Shown: in pieces, positions 1 through 7,542 of the stretch
Numbering within the stretch: position 1 is the stretch's first letter
How the letters are laid out: every line of letters starts with the position of its first letter
Assembly (NCBI GenBank): GCA_004297825.1
Contig: SCSX01000041.1
Span: 1 to 41,915, forward strand
Source of the DNA: Spirochaetota bacterium
GTDB taxonomy: Bacteria > Spirochaetota > UBA4802 > UBA5368
Reading direction: 5' to 3'
DNA length: 41,915 nucleotides
Translations under genes and position numbers: made by a program
Notes under the pieces: generated by a model
Databases searched by the model: none
Told to the model about the DNA's origin: nothing
What the model saw: the letters and a program-made list of their open reading frames with translations, nothing else

Positions 1-775
1 TAACTCGCCATTATAACGAATTATTTTTTAATATATTATTAATAAAATCCATATTTACTCCCATATGTTTATTAAGGGTTTGTAGATAATCATTAAAAAG
101 GGTGTGAAATTTATCTCTCTCTGGTACTATTTTAGAAAAAAACTGTTTAGAAATTTCATTTGTTTCGATAACAGCATTTTCATATATTTCCTTGTTTTTA
201 CTATTCATTTCATTTATCAATGCTGTTTTTACTTTTCCAAAATCTTTCCTAAATATTTCAGCAACATATGTCATTTGCACAGCAATTTTTGCTGCTGCGG
301 CTTTAATTTCGACATTTTCAAAAAAGTATAAAAGAATTCTATAGTGATCAGCATAAATCTTTGTGAATAATTCTTCAGTTGATTTTTGATACTCAAATAA
401 TGATTTACCACCGTCAGCAGGAAAATTTCCATAATTGAACCGTAACTTTTCACTTAATAGTAATAAACAATCCTCAAAAAAGATAATTAATGAATTACGT
501 GCATTTTCTTGAATTTTAGAATTTGAATCGGAATAAATAACAAATCTTGCTTTTAACTCTTCAATTCCAGATATATATTTATTTTTAGTGTTTTCTATTA
601 TGTCTGTAATATCTTTAATATCTTCTTTTGTGGCAAGATTCTCACCTTTTTTCTTAAAGTAAGATGAAAAGAACATAAAAAATAATACTGCGATTAAATT
701 TATAATTTCAATTATGTGATTAAGAAAATAGTCCATTATTGTACTCCTGAATTATAGAAATAAATTGGCGAGTTA
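1..775. repeat. 10-bp inverted repeats bracketing the AT-rich gene
   Basis: TAACTCGCCA at 1-10 is repeated as its exact reverse complement TGGCGAGTTA at 766-775. The pair encloses the AT-rich gene and nothing else. It may mark the ends of an inserted segment, but the arms are short and the left arm touches the window edge, so chance cannot be excluded. Confidence 0.3.
11..736 (-). CDS. AT-rich hypothetical membrane-anchored protein
   Basis: 241 residues, no family recognised with confidence. Residues about 8-28 form one strongly hydrophobic segment (IINLIAVLFFMFFSSYF) followed by a basic KKK stop-transfer run, so the protein is probably anchored in the inner membrane with the rest in the cytoplasm. 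The following stretch (NLATKEDIKDITDIIENTK) resembles the membrane-proximal linker of many small uncharacterised proteins found in accessory and defence regions; that link is from memory, not from a search. The remainder is mostly helical and charged. A good ribosome site (CAGGAG, 7 nt before ATG) supports the start. Base composition is far more AT-rich than the genes from 2.9 kb onward, which suggests recent transfer. A 10-bp sequence at 1-10 recurs inverted at 766-775, bracketing the gene. Confidence 0.7.
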   Translation of the reverse strand: MDYFLNHIIEIINLIAVLFFMFFSSYFKKKGENLATKEDIKDITDIIENTKNKYISGIEELKARFVIYSDSNSKIQENARNSLIIFFEDCLLLLSEKLRFNYGNFPADGGKSLFEYQKSTEELFTKIYADHYRILLYFFENVEIKAAAAKIAVQMTYVAEIFRKDFGKVKTALINEMNSKNKEIYENAVIETNEISKQFFSKIVPERDKFHTLFNDYLQTLNKHMGVNMDFINNILKNNSL

Positions 776-1020
776 TTCTGCGTAACTCATAGTCGTGTAT
801 ATGGACTCACTCCGGGGAGGCATCCCCATTCACATACACACACTTGAACGAAGCCGATGCGGTACCGGCTATGGAGTTTTAAAACGCTTTCCTTTGACAA
901 AACAAGAAGAACTGTATGCGTAATGGAAAACGAGCACGCTCCATATTCGGGAAGCGCAGGGAGAGGATACGTTAAATGTGCCTGAATTACAAGAAAAATA
1001 CAAAGCTCCCGAAAGCCTTC

Positions 1021-1330
1021 CCGTTTCCTAAAAGAAAAGTCTTTGAAGAACCAAGTCCCGGTAATTACGGAAATTATGCTGAAGGCAGTACTCGAAGCAT
1101 ATTGAACGAGCAATAAGACCTAGATCGCCGCGCCAGCGGCAAACCACGATAGCCCGCTTGTTTGAGGCGAGTCCGGCGCAGCCGGCGAGCCGAGTTCGGG
1201 CGTCAGCCCCTCCGGCGAGGAGCGGGGAGAGTGGGAGCCACGAGGGAGAGAGGCCACGCGGGCCTTTCTCCCTCGTGAAAGCATCCCCTGCCAGGGGCAC
1301 CCCCCCGCAGGGGACCCGCGCCCCCCGCGA
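1021..1330. repeat. Interspersed repeat R1, copy 1
   Basis: This block matches 2341-2655 without gaps over at least its first 180 bp (offset 1320). The best conserved part is AATAAGACCTAGATCGCCGC and the 80 bp that follow. It contains several GC-rich inverted repeats, for example CCGGCGCAGCCGG and CCCCTGCCAGGGG. Reading frames across it are open on both strands only because of its GC richness, and I see no gene in it. The 280 bp before it (780-1020) and the stretch 1331-1618 hold nothing I can identify. Confidence 0.75.
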
Positions 1331-1618
1331 TTCCCATGCCCCTTTCGCTCCGTCTATCCACCAATCATCCTCCCACCATCTCCCCCAAACCTCCAATCGC
1401 GCCGGTTCGCCGATATATATTCTCACGAAAATTCCAGCCCCGCTGATAAATTTTATCCATATTTCTCCCGCCTCCATCGTAGAAAGAGACAACAGCGCTT
1501 CACAAAAGGCCGCTGTCCCGTTCCGGACATTCCAAGCCGCGGCCTCCCGGATGAGAAATCCCGAAAGGCCCGGATTTTTGTCTGATACATGAAATTTCAA
1601 GAGGCAGGTACCGCCGGC

Positions 1619-2215
1619 ATGAAGACCGATATCGCGCACATCCTCCCCCCGTACGTCCGTACCCTCATCGTCGAGGCCCACGGAAGGTACGGAAGCCACG
1701 TCCTTTACACCAGAAACGGCAGGATCTACGCGCGCCCCCATTTCATCCCGCCCAATCCCCGCACCCCCCGGCAACAGGCCCGGCGTGCACTCATAGCGTC
1801 GGCCGTGAAGCGCTGGCAAAGGCTCGATGAAAACGAAAAGTTAATCTGGAACCGGGAGGGAAAAACGCTCGGGAGGACCGGTTATCATCTCTTCATAAGC
1901 GCATTCGTTGAAAAGGCCTCGCGGATGACGCGCCGGAAGGCAGCGTATAGAAACAGGAAACGATACGACGTGCGGGAATGTAGGGGAGTTCGGATACGCA
2001 GGGACGTTCGGGTTTGTAGAGGCGTGCCGGCGGCACGCCTCTACAAACCCGATAATTGCATGCCTCATTCCACGGGCGCCTCACCCTCCCCTGGCCCCTC
2101 CCATCAAGGGAGGGGAAGATACATAAGCATCCCCCACGAATTCGAACCAGTCACGTTTATTCGCGGTTCACGACCATGTACCAAGAATAGTTTAACCGCG
2201 AATGCACGCGAATAA
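1619..2215 (+). CDS. Small 'GYNLF' family protein with a repeat-derived tail
   Basis: The first about 105 residues belong to a small uncharacterised family that I recognise by its pattern: a G...VLYTRNGR strand pair, PPNPRTPRQQ, a helix with W and L (VKRWQRLDENEKLIWN), then GYHLFIS. The helix pattern recalls an HMG-box-like fold, but function is unknown. A second member lies at 26679-27107 on the other strand. ATG 1619 is chosen over the in-frame ATG 1589 because the core aligns from here and a GAGGCAGG sequence lies upstream; this is not certain. The normal stop is missing. From about 1940 the frame runs through a perfect 43-bp palindrome and repeat R2 and stops at 2215, so the last 90 residues are probably repeat-encoded nonsense. 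Confidence 0.6.
   Translation: MKTDIAHILPPYVRTLIVEAHGRYGSHVLYTRNGRIYARPHFIPPNPRTPRQQARRALIASAVKRWQRLDENEKLIWNREGKTLGRTGYHLFISAFVEKASRMTRRKAAYRNRKRYDVRECRGVRIRRDVRVCRGVPAARLYKPDNCMPHSTGASPSPGPSHQGRGRYISIPHEFEPVTFIRGSRPCTKNSLTANARE
2009..2051. repeat. Perfect 43-bp palindrome (21-bp arms, 1-nt centre)
   Basis: The arm CGGGTTTGTAGAGGCGTGCC plus one G is followed by a single G and then its exact reverse complement. The arms would form a very stable hairpin in DNA or RNA. It sits in the 3' part of the GYNLF open frame and looks like a MITE or REP-type insertion that displaced the original stop codon. It might also act as a strand-neutral terminator, although no T run follows. Confidence 0.85.
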
Positions 2216-2312
2216 ACGCGAATGGCTTTCCCAGATCATTCTTGGATATGCCCGGCTGCCCTTCAACAGACTCAGGGGGCGACGTCTTAGCAGATTGCGC
2301 TGCACACATGTA
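2065..2312. repeat. Interspersed repeat R2, copy 1
   Basis: The block matches 4481-4655. Shared landmarks, in order, are CCTCATTCC, GGGCGCCTCACCCTCCCCT, the hairpin CCCCTCCC-ATCAA-GGGAGGGG, TTTAACCGCGAATGCACGCG, TTTCCCAGATCATTC, CTCAGGGGGCGA and GATTGCGCTGCACA. This copy carries about 68 extra bp (roughly 2115-2182) that copy 2 lacks. No gene is visible here. Confidence 0.75.
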
Positions 2313-2340
2313 TTCTCTTTCATTAATCAGCGTTCCTTCC

Positions 2341-2655
2341 CGGTTCCCTAAAAGCAAAGCCTTGTGTGCAACACGTCCCCGGAAGCGTGGAAGAGCCCCT
2401 GAAAGCAGTACTCGGGGCATCTGGAACAGGAAATAAGACCTAGATCGCCGCGCCAGCGGCAAACCATATTAGCCCGCTTGTTTGAGGCGAGTCCGGCGCA
2501 GCCGGCGAGGCGAGTTCGGGCGGCCAGCCCCTCGCGGCGCTTGAGCGAGCGGGGTGAGGAGGAGCGCGAGGAGGAGAGGGGCTGGCCCCTCTCTTCCTCG
2601 CATACGCATCCCCCGCCCAGGGGCACCCCCCCCGTAGGGGACCCGCGGGACTCGC
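2341..2655. repeat. Interspersed repeat R1, copy 2
   Basis: Second copy of the block at 1021-1330, collinear at an offset of exactly 1320 bp for the first 180 bp, then diverging in its GC-rich tail while keeping the CAGGGGCACCCCCCC and AGGGGACCCGCG landmarks. R1 follows R2 directly here, so the intergenic stretch 2216-2780 is almost entirely repeat DNA without a gene. Confidence 0.75.
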
Positions 2656-2781
2656 GTTATGCCGCGTGGATCGGCTCACGGCGACTGCGCAAAAGCTGCG
2701 GCAACTCCATTGCATTCCGCAACAACCCGAAGGATGATTGCGCTTTGAAAATAAAACAGCCCCGCCCACCCCGATTTACGG

Positions 2782-2810
2782 TTGACGGCCGATACGCCCT
2801 TGCCTGAAAT
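2782..2810 (+). promoter_or_regulatory. Possible sigma-70 promoter for the chemoreceptor gene
   Basis: TTGACG at 2782-2787, a 17-bp spacer, and TGAAAT at 2805-2810 match 5/6 and 4/6 of the consensus. The start codon at 2908 would then have a leader of about 90 nt. The match is by eye only. Confidence 0.3.
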
Positions 2811-2907
2811 ATATACAGACAATTTATCTCATCGGTCAAGACCGGGCCGCGCAGTGCGCGCCGCTTCGGCCCTGCCGCATCCAGACTGGACGCACGGGGA
2901 GATGTTC

Positions 2908-4458
2908 ATGAAATCATTTTTCTTGTCCCGCTATGCTGATGCAACGTACCTGATACAGAGAAAATCACTCACCCTGTTGTACCTGTTGCTGGCATTCTGC
3001 GTTATGCTTCCGGCGCTGGTCCTGGTATTTAAAATTGTCCTGAATGAAAACATATTCCTGCAGGCGAGCGCCGCGGCCATGATCATATTCGTCTCGGTGA
3101 TCGTGTCGCTGGTATTTCTGCGCAAGGGGAAATATAATGTGGCCGCCAACACCATGGTGTTTACCCTAGCCATCGCGCTCACGATCGGTCTCATGTCGAA
3201 GCTGTTACTTTCACCCGAGAACGGCTATACTTCCTATATTTACTTCATGACCGGCGCCATGGTGATGGCGACGGTTTTCTGTTCCAGGCATGTGATCTGG
3301 ATGACGTCCCTGCTGTTCCTGGCCGCGGATATCGTGTTCTTCATACTCGTGCGCGACCGCCTGGACCCGGTAAGCCTGAGCGCGGCGCGTGCGGGCGTGG
3401 TGGACAGCGGCTTTTCCATCGTGGTCATATTCATCCTGTCGCAGCTGATCCTGTCCATCACGGAAGGGGCGCTGCGCAAATCCGAAGAGGACACCCGAAA
3501 GAAGGACGATCAATACAACAAGATTTCCGCGCTTCTCGGTTCCGCGAGCGATTCGGCGGGCATACTGTCCGGCGCGTCCGAGAAGCTGTCCGACACCTCG
3601 ATGAATTTCCTGGAAAATTCGCAGTCCCAGGCCTCGGCTGCCGAGGAGATCATGGCGACCATAGAGGAGGTTTCGGCGAGCAGCGATTCCATCGCCCAGG
3701 GCGCCGACGAGCAGGTCGCAAGCCTCAATGAACTGATGGCCAAGCTCGAAAGGCTGTCCGGGAGCATGCGGGAAATGGGCGACAAAATAGCGAAAGCCAG
3801 CGGCGCGGCCGATACGATATCGTCGCTGGCGAAGGCGGGAGAAACGTCCATCAACTCCATGAGCGAGGGAATGGGCAAGATAGGCGGCAGCTCCGACAAG
3901 ATGACCGATATCATCGGGATCATCAACGATATATCGGACAAGATAAATCTCCTGTCCCTGAACGCAGCCATCGAGGCCGCCCGGGCGGGGGACGCCGGCA
4001 GGGGATTCGCCGTCGTGGCCGATGAAATTTCGAAGCTTGCGGACCAGACTGCCTCGAGTCTCAAGGATATCGACTCCCTGATAAAGCTGAACACCGATGA
4101 GATCCGCAAGGGCACGTCCAACATGAATACGACCGTGGCGGTTATAAGCGACATCATAAAAGGCGTGACCGGGATCAGCGGCATGATTGGCGATATCGCG
4201 CACTACATGACGGTCCAGCAGGGCATCAACCGCGACGTCAACGCGGACGCCGCCACGGTGCGGATTCGCTCCGATGATATACGATCATCGACGGCCGAAC
4301 AGAAGAACGCGGTGGGCGAAATCGTAAAATCCATCTCCTCGGTCAACGAGATCACCCAGCACAATTCCAACGAGTCCGAAAATCTCCTGTCCCAGTCAAA
4401 AGGCGTGAAAGACATGGCAGACGACCTGAATTCGCAGGTGAAGTCGTTCATGTCATAA
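2908..4458 (+). CDS. Methyl-accepting chemotaxis protein with polytopic membrane input domain
   Basis: 516 residues. The first about 190 residues contain roughly six hydrophobic helices with only short loops between them, so this receptor probably senses a signal in or near the membrane rather than through a periplasmic ligand domain. No HAMP domain is evident. A long coiled coil follows, with the receptor hairpin tip at about 340-382 ([20 protein letters not shown], then [13 protein letters not shown]), the part that contacts CheA and CheW. The frame is open from 2782, but ATG 2908 is preferred because GGGGAG (2896-2901) sits 6 nt upstream and the encoded MKSFFLSRY start suits a membrane protein. 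It stands alone between repeat blocks. A second receptor of the same design is at 25104-26678. Confidence 0.88.
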   Translation: MKSFFLSRYADATYLIQRKSLTLLYLLLAFCVMLPALVLVFKIVLNENIFLQASAAAMIIFVSVIVSLVFLRKGKYNVAANTMVFTLAIALTIGLMSKLLLSPENGYTSYIYFMTGAMVMATVFCSRHVIWMTSLLFLAADIVFFILVRDRLDPVSLSAARAGVVDSGFSIVVIFILSQLILSITEGALRKSEEDTRKKDDQYNKISALLGSASDSAGILSGASEKLSDTSMNFLENSQSQASAAEEIMATIEEVSASSDSIAQGADEQVASLNELMAKLERLSGSMREMGDKIAKASGAADTISSLAKAGETSINSMSEGMGKIGGSSDKMTDIIGIINDISDKINLLSLNAAIEAARAGDAGRGFAVVADEISKLADQTASSLKDIDSLIKLNTDEIRKGTSNMNTTVAVISDIIKGVTGISGMIGDIAHYMTVQQGINRDVNADAATVRIRSDDIRSSTAEQKNAVGEIVKSISSVNEITQHNSNESENLLSQSKGVKDMADDLNSQVKSFMS

Positions 4459-4480
4459 AATTGGTTTAGGGGACCACGCC

Positions 4481-4658
4481 TCATTCCCCGGGCGCCTCAC
4501 CCTCCCCTCGCCCCTCCCATCGAGGGAGGGGAATAGTTTAACCGCGAATGCACGCGAATAGACGCGAATGACTTTCCCAGATCATTCCTGTTTCTGTCCA
4601 GCCACCCTTCGACGGGCTCAGGGGGCGATGTCATAGCTGATTGCGCTGCACATGAGCA
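4481..4658. repeat. Interspersed repeat R2, copy 2
   Basis: Second copy of the block at 2065-2312, directly downstream of the chemoreceptor stop. It lacks the 68-bp insertion of copy 1 and so looks closer to the ancestral form. The hairpin CCCCTCCC-ATCGA-GGGAGGGG lies 50-70 nt after the receptor stop and may help to end its transcript. No gene is seen between 4459 and 4940. Confidence 0.75.
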
Positions 4659-4690
4659 TCCTGATTCACTTACTTATCGCAAATACGCGA

Positions 4691-4855
4691 GGGCAGGAGG
4701 CCCGAGCGGAAGGCTGCGCGCGAGCCACACAGGAGGTGTATCGCAGCGCGCATGCGCGAGCAAGATCACCAGCACCGACTCAGACACCACGCCGCCTGAG
4801 TGGCGGCTTTCTTTGGCCGCACAAAGAAAGTCGCAAGCAATGCCCCTGCCAGGGG
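4691..4855. repeat. Hairpin-array repeat, locus A
   Basis: A run of short inverted repeats with 5-nt loops: GGGC-AGGAG-GCCC (4691-4703), ACAC-AGGAG-GTGT (4727-4739), GCCGCC-TGAGT-GGCGGC (4791-4807) and CCCC-TGCCA-GGGG (4843-4855). Among them are a 12-bp palindrome CGCGCATGCGCG (4747-4758) and a longer hairpin with 9-bp arms CTTTCTTTG / CAAAGAAAG (4807-4830). The first units recur at 38716 and 37345. Lies between the chemoreceptor and the 3' end of metE. Confidence 0.7.
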
Positions 4856-4940
4856 AAGCGGGTGATGGGATAGCCAAGTGCGGCCCACGCAGGCGTTACG
4901 CATAACACTCCCTTACAACGCCCGGCGCGCCGTGCCACCC

Positions 4941-7220
4941 TTACCCCCCCAGGGTCCCCCTGAGCGCGCGCGACACCTCCACCATGTTCCGGAGCGCGGC
5001 GACGGTCTCCTTCATGCCCCTCGTCTTGAGACCGCAATCGGGATTGATCCAGAAGAGCTTTTTATCAATCAACCGGATCGACCGCTCGACCACGGCGCGC
5101 ATCTCCTCGACCGGGGGAACCCGCGTCGAGTGCACGTCGTACACACCTACGCCGATACCGTGGTCGTACTTGAACTTCTCGAATGCCTCGAGCAATTCGC
5201 CGCGGCTGCGCGACGCCTCGAACGAGATGACGTCGGCGTCCATGGCGTAGATCGAATCGATGATCTCGTTGAATTCCGAGTAGCACATGTGCGCGTGAAT
5301 CTGCGTGTCTTCCCTGACGGAATCGCACGTGAGCTTGAAGGCCTTGATCGCCCAGTTCAGGTAGTCGCGCTGCTTCTCCTTTTTAAGGGGAAGCCCCTCG
5401 CGAAACGCAGGCTCGTCCACCTGGATGATCCCTATCCCGGCCTTCTCGAGGTCGAGCACCTCGTCGCGCAGCGCGAGCGCGATCTGGTAGGCCGCCTCCT
5501 CCCGGGGGATGTCCCTGCGGCAGAAGGACCAGTTGAGAATCGTAACAGGGCCCGTGAGCATCCCTTTAATGGGCTTCTTCGTGAGTGACTGCGCGTACAC
5601 TACCTCCTTCACGGTCATGGCCTCCGGGCGCGAGATATCGCCGTAGATGATGGGCGGCCTCACGCAGCGCGTGCCGTACGACTGCACCCAGCCGTTCGCG
5701 GTGAAGGCGAACCCGTCCATCTTCTGCCCGAAAAATTCCACCATGTCGGTGCGCTCGAACTCCCCGTGGACCAGAATATCGAGCCCTATGTCCTCCTGGA
5801 GCGCGACGAGCTCGCGGATCTTTTCCCGGATAAACTCGTCGTAGTGCGCTTGGGTGATCGCCCCCTTCACGAGCTCGCCCCGCTTCGCGCGGACCTCCTT
5901 CGTCTGGGGAAAGCTTCCTATCGTGGTCGAGGGGAAAAGGGGAAGCGCGAACCGCGCCCTCTGCTTTTCGTAGCGCGCGGAGAACGGGTGCGGGCGCCCC
6001 ACGCTTGACTCGCGCGCCGCGGCCGCCTTCGCCCGCACGTCCGGTTTCGTGAACGCCTCCGCGAGCGCCGCGCTATAATTCACGGGCACGGGCGCGCCCT
6101 CGTTCAGGACCTGCTTCAGAAACCTGAGCTCCTCGAGGCGCTCGTCGGCGAAGGAGAGCATGTTCAGGACCCGCTCGTCCAGGTGGCCCCGTTCGGCCTT
6201 CACGGTCACGGGAAGGTGGAAGAGCGGCGCGGCGTTGGAGAGGATCACGCGCTCCTCGTCCACGATGCCGGTGATCTCCCGGATGACGGCGAGCGTGCGG
6301 ATGAAATCGGTCCTCCACGGGTCGCGGCCCGATACCACGCCCGCCAGCAGTATCTTGTCTTTTGGGAATCCGTGCTTCACGAGCTTCTTTAAATTGTCGC
6401 CGTTCACCGTGAAGTCGAGCCCTATCCCCTTCACCGGGAGCTCGTTCACGATCCGCTCGTACGCCGAGAGGCTCTCGTAATAGGTGTGCACCAGTATATC
6501 GGGCCCCTCAAGGCCGCGCGTGATAGCCCGGTACGTCTCGATGAGCGTATCGATCTCCGCATCGGTCCGGTCCTGGACCAGGGCGGGCTCGTCCACCTGC
6601 ACGGTCCGCACGCCCTGGGCGCGGAGCTCCTCGAGTATCTGCCGGTATATCGGCGCCAGCGCCTTCATCATGGCCGCGAACGGCTTTGCGTTTCCGTTGC
6701 CGGCGGGCCCGCTCCCCGGCTGGACCTTTCCCAGCGAAAGGAAGGTAAAGGGGCCGATAATGACCGGCTTCGAGTCCCGGCCCGTTTTCTCCTTCACCCA
6801 GCGCCAGGATTCGAGCGGCCTGTTCTTTACGAGCCTGAACTCGCCGGTAAGCTCGGGGACAATGTAATGGTAATTGCTGTCGAACCACTTGGTCATCTCG
6901 CAGGCCTGGACGCGCTCGTTCCCGCGCCCCATCGCGTAGTACCGCGCGAGCCCGTCCTTGACGTCCGCGAAGCGCTCCGGTACGATCCCGAACATCGTCG
7001 CGTGATCGAGCATGGAGTCGTAGAGCGAAAAATCGTTGGAGGGCAGGAGGTCCAGCCCCGCCGCCGCGAGCTTTTCATACCGGCGCGTATTGATCCGCTC
7101 CAGCGCCTCCATGAGGCTTTTCTCGTCTATCCGGGACTCCCAGAAGCTTTCGGTTCCCGTCTTGAACTCCCGCCTGTCCCCGATCCTGGGGTAGCCGAAT
7201 GCGGTTATGGATATGGCCAT
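4941..7220 (-). CDS. metE: Cobalamin-independent methionine synthase MetE
   Basis: 759 residues, full length for 5-methyltetrahydropteroyltri-L-glutamate-homocysteine methyltransferase, which transfers a methyl group from folate to homocysteine in the last step of methionine synthesis in the cytoplasm. The N-terminal barrel begins ITAFGYPRIGDRREFK. The C-terminal barrel carries the zinc ligands His644 and Cys646 (HAHMCYS), Glu668 (SFEASRS) and Cys729 (PDCGLKTR), each three positions beyond the E. coli residues. GAGGAGA lies 7 nt before the ATG. The gene appears to be transcribed alone. I see no cobalamin or SAM riboswitch upstream, so B12-dependent control by that route is not supported. A 17-bp palindrome at 7358-7374 is a candidate operator. 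Confidence 0.97.
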   Translation of the reverse strand: MAISITAFGYPRIGDRREFKTGTESFWESRIDEKSLMEALERINTRRYEKLAAAGLDLLPSNDFSLYDSMLDHATMFGIVPERFADVKDGLARYYAMGRGNERVQACEMTKWFDSNYHYIVPELTGEFRLVKNRPLESWRWVKEKTGRDSKPVIIGPFTFLSLGKVQPGSGPAGNGNAKPFAAMMKALAPIYRQILEELRAQGVRTVQVDEPALVQDRTDAEIDTLIETYRAITRGLEGPDILVHTYYESLSAYERIVNELPVKGIGLDFTVNGDNLKKLVKHGFPKDKILLAGVVSGRDPWRTDFIRTLAVIREITGIVDEERVILSNAAPLFHLPVTVKAERGHLDERVLNMLSFADERLEELRFLKQVLNEGAPVPVNYSAALAEAFTKPDVRAKAAAARESSVGRPHPFSARYEKQRARFALPLFPSTTIGSFPQTKEVRAKRGELVKGAITQAHYDEFIREKIRELVALQEDIGLDILVHGEFERTDMVEFFGQKMDGFAFTANGWVQSYGTRCVRPPIIYGDISRPEAMTVKEVVYAQSLTKKPIKGMLTGPVTILNWSFCRRDIPREEAAYQIALALRDEVLDLEKAGIGIIQVDEPAFREGLPLKKEKQRDYLNWAIKAFKLTCDSVREDTQIHAHMCYSEFNEIIDSIYAMDADVISFEASRSRGELLEAFEKFKYDHGIGVGVYDVHSTRVPPVEEMRAVVERSIRLIDKKLFWINPDCGLKTRGMKETVAALRNMVEVSRALRGTLGG

Positions 7221-7357
7221 ATGCGTCTCTCCTCGACATGATGATTTTCTATGCCCGCTTTTTTTGACGGGGGTCCGATACCGCCCGCCGGCGGATTACG
7301 CCGTTTACGAATATCAGATAGAATTTATGTAAAATTGTGCGTGGGGTAAATAGCCGG

Positions 7358-7374
7358 TTCGCATAAAATGCGAA
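7358..7374. promoter_or_regulatory. 7-bp-arm palindrome upstream of metE
   Basis: TTCGCAT-AAA-ATGCGAA is a perfect inverted repeat about 140 bp upstream of the metE start and between metE and the DUF115 gene. It could be an operator for a dimeric regulator. Position and symmetry are the only support. Confidence 0.3.
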
Positions 7375-7404
7375 TTCCCGGGAAAAGCGCCGTTACCTTA
7401 AAAA

Positions 7405-7530
7405 ACAGCCCCCTAAACCCCCCGGAGGGGGACTTCAGCAATCGGCAGAATATGCATTTGGCAGATGTCGTTGCCCCTCGATGAGGGACTTGAATTTCCT
7501 TGCCCCCTCCGGGGGTGCGGGGGGCTGCTT
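7405..7530. repeat. MITE-like element, copy 1
   Basis: About 125 bp with inverted ends: CAGCCCCCTAAACCCCCC and GGAGGGGGACTT on the left, and GCCCCCTCCGGGGG with GCGGGGGGCTGC on the right. A related element lies at 9480-9625, so the two bracket the DUF115 gene. There is no coding capacity, which fits a small non-autonomous element or a REP-type repeat. The right end almost touches the DUF115 stop. Confidence 0.65.
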
Positions 7531-7542
7531 CGTGATACGCTT

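Noticed and set aside
787-2807. Several open frames in the R1 and R2 repeats, including one beginning MFEASPAQPA at both R1 copies
   Set aside because: The frames occur on both strands and follow the repeat sequence rather than a gene, and they lack ribosome sites. The shared peptide is explained by the DNA repeat.
7221-7404. Cobalamin or SAM riboswitch upstream of metE
   Set aside because: I looked for the conserved B12-box and SAM-box core motifs and found none in the 185 bp available before the MITE-like repeat.
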